Shown one piece after another: positions 58,401 to 64,000 of a stretch of DNA of 64,000 bases (position 1 is the first letter of the stretch; each line of letters starts with the position of its first letter). Below the pieces are notes generated by a model. The model did no database searches and was not told the DNA's origin. It saw only the letters and a list, made by a program, of their open reading frames with translations. The translations under genes were made by a program, and so were the position numbers. This DNA is from Tetrapyrgos nigripes (lineage: Eukaryota; Basidiomycota; Agaricomycetes; Agaricales; Campanellaceae). Location of the stretch: positions 236,212 through 300,211 of the forward strand of contig JAACJM010000098.1 in NCBI GenBank assembly GCA_013368315.1. The letters run 5' to 3'.

Positions 58401-59411
58401 TACAGCCGAAACGATAAAGTCACAGTCTCGGTGTGAAATCCCGATGACGAGGGCGCAGGCAACGGTCAGAAAGATCACCATTCGGGTAGCTACCCCCACC
58501 CCTGCTAAAGGATTCTCGAACAGATAGTCTGTGAAACAGTTTTAAAATTAATGCATTATCTACCATCAGGGTGAAGGACGAACCTGAAGAGAAAGGTGTT
58601 GGCGCTGATGAACCTTCTGGCGAAGGAAGATCCATCCCAATGATACTCAAGACGCTATCAGCTTTCCGAAGCTCGCTCCGCGCCTCTTCTGCAGCACTGG
58701 TGTACGAAGGATCTGATAGCTTTCTCATCGAAAGCAAGGTAGCACTAAGCTGATTGATCCTGGTGTTTGCCTGCTTCAAGGCTTCCTGGCGCTTCAAAAC
58801 AGCTTGTTTGTCACTGAAATCTAGATTATGGCGAGTGAGCTGGAGTAGATTTTCACGGATGGAGATGGCTTCGTCCTTGACTGCATTGATAGATCGTACC
58901 ATCCTAACAAGCTTGGGGTTACAGATCTTCCGGATGAGAGAGAGAGAGACGCGTGATGCTCTCCGGGAAAGAGATGGATGATGAGAGGCTGGAGGTTCGG
59001 TCGGCGGCTGGACGTTGACAACAGAGTTCAGACCCTGCTCGATGTCTCCAAAGCCTATCCTGTTCCCGGAAGTATCAATCTTGATGTCACGCTGGAACTC
59101 TTCACGAGAGGTGAAAAGTTTTGTAGGTTGCTTGTGGATATCGGGGCCAGGATCAGACACAGTGACGGCGGTGAGCAAGCTGGTTAACTGGTCCATACTG
59201 CCCTCAGGTGTAGAGGCTGTTGGAGCCACGACCTACAGATACTAAATCAAATTACATGCTAGAGTAGCATTGGGACAGGACTTACCGAAGGGGTCTGCGC
59301 ATCGTTGTGACGATTCAATAGATGCTCGGCGTAGTCTCTAGAGAGAACGGGACGACCGTTTGGATATTCGGAGCATTTGGTGCAGGTTGTCGTTCTTTGA
59401 GTACGCCCCAT
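55479..59411 (-). mobile_element. Plavaka-type (CACTA-like, Tnp2) transposase gene, 1218 aa
   Basis: Six exons keep frame throughout: 59411-59286, 59232-58584, 58528-56724, 56670-56118, 56060-55543 and 55484-55479. Start MGRTQRTTTCTKC opens a zinc-finger-like C-x2-C..H-x4-H (CTKC .. HLLNRH). A helical linker and a hydrophobic segment (RMVIFLTVACALVIGI) come next. The Tnp2 core follows: CPSCSFCH, YPDQCNNMIVGKDG, CGTSLLHARNG, FFNPNGNRHRGKTASIGL, ILNLPHEIRNKPENLF, IIPGPREPNDEDF, VVDSMHCVLEGLVHYH, and then FPFERLVGALQKINTN. These mark the Plavaka group of Agaricomycete CACTA elements. Intron 4 (56117-56061) has a GC donor. No stop or frameshift is seen, so the transposase could be functional. If the last intron is not used the frame runs on to 55435. 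Confidence 0.87.
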
Positions 59412-59956
59412 TTCAGATGAGGTGAAGCTGCAGGATAGGCAGGTATATAGGGATAAGACAATAAGAATACAAGACAAAAAGGAAGAATCGAAGAATCTCA
59501 CCCAAGTGCATCATCACGACTGCCGTACATGTTAGGCACCCTGGTGGTGAAGTAGGTCGCCCTACCCTCCAAAAGGCGATGCTAACGCGGACTCCTCAGG
59601 TCAATTGTCTCCTTGGATGCCTGCCTGTCTTGGGTGCGACGCAGGAGTAAAAGGAGATGAAGTCAGCAAGGAAAGCACGGAAGAGTCGAGGCTGCATCAG
59701 TTGTTTGATGCGGGTTGTACTAGAGAAGCATCCAGAGAGCAGTACAGAAGATCTTCAATTAGGAGAGGGTCGAAAATAGGAGTAGGAGTGAGCGAGAAAC
59801 CTGAAAAGATGCACATGAGTGCGTTCCGTTGCAGGAACAATATAACAAATTGATTGTCTATAAAAGATAGATACAATTGTCCAGGCGCAGGTGACTACGG
59901 TCGTCCAAGAAAGATAATATTGACATTTGACATCAGACAATAAGCACAAAAAAAAA
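59412..59956. other. Intergenic between transposase and companion gene
   Basis: About 540 bp with the leader of the transposase gene (an upstream in-frame ATG at 59501 exists but the zinc-finger start at 59411 is preferred) and the 3' flank of the upstream gene. No other gene seen. Confidence 0.4.
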
Positions 59957-62153
59957 TCAGTCCACACGGTCAATGCGAAGAGGAACCACGGCTGCACGTC
60001 CAAAAACGTCGAAGAAATACTGTAGATAGCAATGCACGACGTCCGACTCGAACACCTCCAACGCCGAGTCATTGTAAAAAGTGACCTCCAGAGCGTTCCC
60101 TGAAGCTGTCGAACAGCGCTCATTGAACTTTGGCCACCTTTTCATCACATCTCGCAACCCAAACAATGCTTTCTTCCGAGAACTTGGTACTTTTGCAGCA
60201 AAACCTCCATCTGCCCAATCAAATTCAACAGTCAGAATACTCTCCACATCAGCTCCCAAAAAACAAGCACTGAGACGAGCAGACTGCTCAAGACGCTGTT
60301 CATCAGAAAGCCTTGGAGTAAGCGCCTGGTCGAGTGCCCTTAGCTCACAACGGAAGTTGAGCTGAGCTACCTCCCAGATAATTTCCTGAGCGACCTTCTC
60401 AGAGATGTCAGACGGTTCAGAAAATGATCGTTCTCTCCACATCACAAAGCTGGGGGGGTTCTCCAGATCAACCTCGACGCCGGTGGAGAGCAAGCAGTTC
60501 CCCAGCAGGTCACGAGCCGTAGCCTTGGCAGAGGCTGTTCTCGAAGGTCGTTGTGAGCTGGAGCTGGATGGTTGCGTGGTCGAGGTGAGTTCGCCATTTA
60601 ATATCTGGCGCCAGGTAGAATTAGGAATCAGTCGCGGTGATGGCTGGGTCACTCGGAATAGAAGGACGTCGCGAAACTGTAGCCAGTTCCAGCAGTACTT
60701 GAACATCTTCTCACGTTTCTGCACCGTTACAAAGAGGGATGGATCAGGAAACGCGTAGCCACCTTGAATTGGAACAGGCGGGTTGCTTTGGTTGACTCGG
60801 GACAGTGCGGGACCCCAACAAGGAGACGTTAAGAACAGGCTGTGAGAAACCAGGTGAAATTTATCTCGAGCACTTGAAGAAGCATTTTTGGGGGACTTGG
60901 GATCTAGACATAGTTCGCTTATAATAAACAATGACAACTTGAAATAAATGCTTACAAGGATGATGGCGACTCTTTGATGGCGTAGTCCGCTGGGGACCAC
61001 TCAGCACCAAAGCAGAGGGAGGAGTTATTTGAAGACGACTTTCGGCTGAAGACTCGAACGGAGAATAAGTGTTAAATGCGCTGTTCAGATGTTTGTGGAT
61101 GGCGGAATACTGAAGCTCAGTGTTAGGGACACCGGTACGATAGATGATTGGTTCTGGGAAGGGTGCGTTGTCGAGGCAGAGATCGTCTGGAACGACCAGC
61201 GAAGCTAATTTGCCGACGGAGACGGCTGGAACTTCATCCACTTGGCGTAGTAACCAAAAAGGGATTCCAGCACGGAATAAAGCCTCCGCCGCTTCCAAAT
61301 TGGAGGTCCAAGCACCAACCACCGCGGCGGCAATTGAAGCGGGAAGACTTTTCCCTGCCATGCGTGGCTTGTAGATAGTGCAGTACTCTAGGAGAGCATG
61401 CAGCTCAAGAAAAAGGCGCTGGAGGCTAGCGATTGTATAGCAGATTTGGCGAAAGGTCAGAAGTAGGGAGTGAAGACGATTCATCCTCTCTAGGAGGCGC
61501 TGAGAACACTGTTGGGCCAATTCTACCTCGGTTTCATTCTCATGAGAAGCTATAAAAAGGCTGCAACGCCCTCGTAACTCAGCTACCAATAGCCTTAATT
61601 CCTCCGCCTTCCCCGCCCTTAGTTTTCCTAACCCTGAAGCGATACCCCTACACTCTTCTTTAAAACAATCAATTGTTTGGCGTCCACCACATTACATCGA
61701 ATTGGTGTCCAGGTGGGGGTCGACGGAGGATACACGCAATGTGGCAAAGCTGCTGACACCATTGCTGGGGCCATTGAAGGTAGTCATACTGCCCGAAGCG
61801 GAAATCCCGACGCATGGTCATGCCTTCCACAATAGGTTCGACTTGATAAACAGGAAGGTCTTGATACGGGGTCGTCAAGAACAAACTTCCACCTGGTAAC
61901 ACAGCGGCAAGAGAGGCGTCGTAGGCTGTAGGAGAACGACCTTTCTCTGCAAATAATGATGTCAGTAATGGTGACGTAACATGGCACGTATACGCACTTT
62001 GAAGAGGCCGGTGAAGGAGCAGTTGGTGGTTAGTGTCCAGTTCTTCCGCGGTCGGCTATACAGCAGAAAGATATGTACCTAGTAAGTAACCGGCTACAAA
62101 AAAAGTAAATGAGTACATACCGAATCAGTGTGATTGTGACTGTCCCTGTTCAT
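59957..62153 (-). CDS. Lineage-specific basidiomycete protein of unknown function, one frameshift
   Basis: Exons read 62153-62121 (MNRDSHNHTDS), 62055-61998, 61946 to about 60955, then a last exon from about 60904 to the stop at 59957. Characteristic text: KGRSPTAYDASLAAVLPG, FGQYDYLQWPQQWCQQLCHI, then LHALLEYCTIYKPRM, EALFRAGIPFWLLRQVDEVPAV, PCWGPALSRVNQSNPPVP, GGYAFPDPSLFV and a C-terminal YLQYFFDVFGRAAVVPL. I know this pattern from a large family of uncharacterised Agaricomycete proteins but no function. The frame changes near 61680 (after DVMWWTP), so the copy is either slightly broken or contains a sequence error. It lies upstream of and in the same orientation as the Plavaka transposase, which may mean joint spread; that is inference. 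Confidence 0.6.
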
Positions 62154-62866
62154 AGCTGTTTACTTGTGAATGGCTTTGGAAAAACGAACCTGCGACGCAG
62201 TCATCGAGTTTGACGCGTCGCAGGCAGAGAGAAGCAGGGTGTTAGTAGTGTAAAAAGATGGATTCCGGAAACAAGATGATGATGATACTCACGAGGAAGG
62301 GGTGTACTGGTGAGAAGACTTGAGAACGGCTGAAGAGAACGGCTGCCTCGTTATGCACAAGCACTCAAAAGTGACTTGGGCAAAATTCACAGTTGACTCA
62401 AAAGTACAACTGCGTTGACCGAAAGTAATTCAGGTCAAAGGAGTAGGGCGGCCAGAGGAAAACTTGGAGAGCTGTCGAGGGAGCCTGTTGGCTGTCGAGG
62501 GAGCTGTGCGGGGCGGGGCGTAGCTGTCGAAGAAAAGAAGCCGTGGGGCTGGGGAAAGCTGGGCTGCTTTGTCAGCGGCTGTACAGCTCTCAAGCCACGG
62601 GTCGGGATAGGGTTAGCGCACTTGCGTCCTTGCACAAGGAAGAAGCGCCCACGTCGAAGCGCATGCTGAGAAAGAGCGAGGGGAAGAACATTAACTCACT
62701 AATAAAAGCCCAAAGGACGTTTTAATAGGCATTTTCCATGGACGTCATCCTACGGGATGCTTTCGCTGAGAACAACTCAGTCGTAAGAGATTGAGAAAGC
62801 AATACGTCAAAGCCTAGCGCGCAGAAGAGCATCAGCCTTATGTAACTGGCAACTCCGACCGTAGAC
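62154..62866. other. Intergenic with short repeats and a hairpin
   Basis: No gene seen. It contains a perfect 10-bp stem (CCTGCGACGC, 62189-62198, with GCGTCGCAGG, 62215-62224, loop 16 nt) and a short tandem GCTGTCGAGGGAGC at 62471-62484 and 62491-62504 with a partial third copy from 62522. The stem lies about 36 bp upstream of the companion-gene ATG. Confidence 0.5.
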
Positions 62867-63125
62867 TTGCGTACAGCCAGCCTACCTCCCTTGACTTGCC
62901 CTTTGGTCTGCCTTTCCGGTATTGCAGCAGGGCTGAAGTCTAGTGCTACCGATCGCCGCCCGCTGTCATACCCTTGGCGTGAGACGGTTAACTTCCGCTC
63001 CACATGGGTACTTAGCTCCTTGTTTTTATTGATCTTGTTTTTTATTGTTTTTATTTCAAACGTTCCCTTCAGTCCAACATCCGCTCACCGGCCAGATTGG
63101 CCAAAAAACAACGCATGTTCATATG

Positions 63126-63336
63126 CATCCTCTTCAGTCAGCACGGCCGTCCCTAGACCCTTTACCACAATCATGGAAGAGGGAGACCACGTCTATGACG
63201 AAGAACCCAGCATGTCCTCCATGTCTTCAGCCAGCACGGCCATCCCCTCCATGTCTTCAGCCAGCACGGCTGTCCCCTCTATGTCTTCAGCCAGCACAGC
63301 CGTCCCCTCCGACTCTTCAACCAGCACGGTGGGCCC
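63126..63336. repeat. 30-bp minisatellite encoding SMSSASTAVP
   Basis: Four adjoining 30-bp units (63217-63246, 63247-63276, 63277-63306, 63307-63336) share CTCYATGTCTTCAGCCAGCA. A diverged fifth copy lies near 63126-63152. The unit length is a multiple of three, so the frame is kept. A second 21-bp tandem (TCAAGTCCTCCAACC) follows at about 63397-63460. Confidence 0.75.
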
Positions 63337-63781
63337 CACTGAGGAAGAGGAAGACTTTGAGTTTGAGGAAGGCTATAATGTTGGTGCAACTCTATCAAGT
63401 CCTCCAACCTCAGTGTCAAGTCCTCCAACCCCAGCGTCAAGTCCTCCAACCCCGAGAACCCCAGTGTCGAATTCTTCTTCCCTTTCCCTAGCACCTTCAG
63501 ATTCGGCCTCACAAAAGGGTCTATTCAGGTCCCGAAGAGGCTCGTCTACAGCATGGTCTGCGGAGTCGTCTGCGGAGTCGTCATCTTCCGAAAGGCCACT
63601 GTCAAAGTACAGTGGCCAAAAAAATTGTCCACACATGTTTGGTACTTTTGGAAAGATTGCTGATTTAAGAGCTATTGAGCAGAAATCTCAAAACATGGCT
63701 GGTGGTAGCAAGAAAGCTTTGATTAGAGCTACAATAATCTGTCTGTTTTGTCTATTTGGCCAAATATCTGTGGAGTTATGA
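63173..63781 (+). CDS. Ser/Pro-rich repeat protein, 202 aa, uncertain start
   Basis: ATG 63173 (MEEGDHVYDEEP) begins an open frame that continues with the 10-residue repeat SMSSASTAVP, an acidic block (EEEEDFEFEEGY), PPTPASSPPTP repeats and a Ser-rich region. It ends in text of another kind (GKIADLRAIEQKSQNM, then IICLFCLFGQISVEL). The frame is also open upstream to 62867, where it passes through T-rich, intron-like sequence ending CCCTTCAG at 63072. Removing that 65-nt stretch would break the frame, so I prefer the later start. The last ~60 codons lie in a CpG-free stretch while the earlier codons are CpG-rich, so the 3' end may have been captured from a transposon. No known domain; real expression is uncertain. 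Confidence 0.4.
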   Translation: MEEGDHVYDEEPSMSSMSSASTAIPSMSSASTAVPSMSSASTAVPSDSSTSTVGPTEEEEDFEFEEGYNVGATLSSPPTSVSSPPTPASSPPTPRTPVSNSSSLSLAPSDSASQKGLFRSRRGSSTAWSAESSAESSSSERPLSKYSGQKNCPHMFGTFGKIADLRAIEQKSQNMAGGSKKALIRATIICLFCLFGQISVEL

Positions 63782-64000
63782 ATTGATTTAAAACTGTATG
63801 TCATTTGGACAATTTTTTGAGTTGCCACTTCAAAATCATTATTGCCAATAACCTGATGTGTTATACATGATGTCATGGGTGGAGCTGTACAGTAATGTAA
63901 TGTATACACTACAATGATGTCATAGCTGCCAGCTGGAGCATACATAGCAACATACAGATGCTCTCTACAGCCTCTATGAAAATCATGGGGTCCCTCATAT
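63591..64000. other. Second CpG-free stretch, running off the window
   Basis: From 63591 to the end I find no CpG at all in about 410 bases, against several per line just before. The sequence is AT-rich with abundant TG and CA, like the island at 14.8-18.7 kb. Beyond the stop at 63781 no gene is seen. Confidence 0.65.

Noticed and set aside
54717..62866. Terminal inverted repeats of the Plavaka element
   Set aside because: I compared CACTA-like words on both sides (for example CACTAT near 55218, TAGTG near 62246) and found no matching extended repeat by eye; left unannotated.

Overview
The window is nuclear DNA of a filamentous basidiomycete, most likely an Agaricomycete (mushroom-forming fungus). 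Genes are split by many introns of about 50-60 nt with GT..AG ends. The repertoire includes expanded F-box proteins, a HET-domain protein, a small secreted protein, a concentrative nucleoside transporter and a Plavaka-type (CACTA-like) transposase. That mix is typical of this class. Species cannot be told from the sequence.

Layout: (1) 0.3-4.7 kb: a mitochondrial carrier (FLX1/FAD-folate type) and a 959-aa mitochondrially targeted PPR-like protein, both on the minus strand. (2) 4.9-11.5 kb: three F-box family members (only the middle one intact), a broken MetE/UROD-like fragment and a C-8 sterol isomerase gene (ERG2 type). (3) 11.7-13.3 kb: an HXXXD acyltransferase. (4) 14.3-18.75 kb: an AT-rich stretch almost devoid of CpG, read here as an old, methylation-decayed transposon island. 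It runs into the first coding exon of a 1537-aa low-complexity protein (18.75-23.9 kb). (5) 24-29.5 kb: a Pho80-like cyclin with a long repetitive tail and a proline-rich protein. (6) 29.8-31.5 kb: tandem exon-like repeats beside a Ser/Thr kinase that carries a frameshift. (7) 32-37.6 kb: a second ERG2 gene, two F-box pseudogenes and a small secreted protein. With region 2 this forms an inverted segmental duplication. (8) 38.2-45.1 kb: a concentrative nucleoside transporter and a RAD16-type SNF2/RING repair ATPase. (9) 46-54.7 kb: a multi-TM membrane protein and a direct duplication of a HET-domain gene (one copy intact, one with two frameshifts) around a truncated kinase-like gene. (10) 55.5-62.2 kb: an intact-looking 1218-aa Plavaka-type transposase gene and, upstream on the same strand, a gene of a lineage-specific basidiomycete family of unknown function. 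(11) 62.9-64 kb: a minisatellite-bearing ORF that runs into a second CpG-free stretch.

Conserved housekeeping genes (FLX1, ERG2, RAD16, Pho80-like cyclin, CNT) alternate with rapidly evolving material: F-box, HET, transposon, repeats and pseudogenes. The main structural features are the inverted ERG2/F-box duplication, the direct HET duplication, and two CpG deserts whose edges fall inside predicted coding sequence. Exon coordinates were worked out by hand from splice consensus, frame and family resemblance. No database search was possible.
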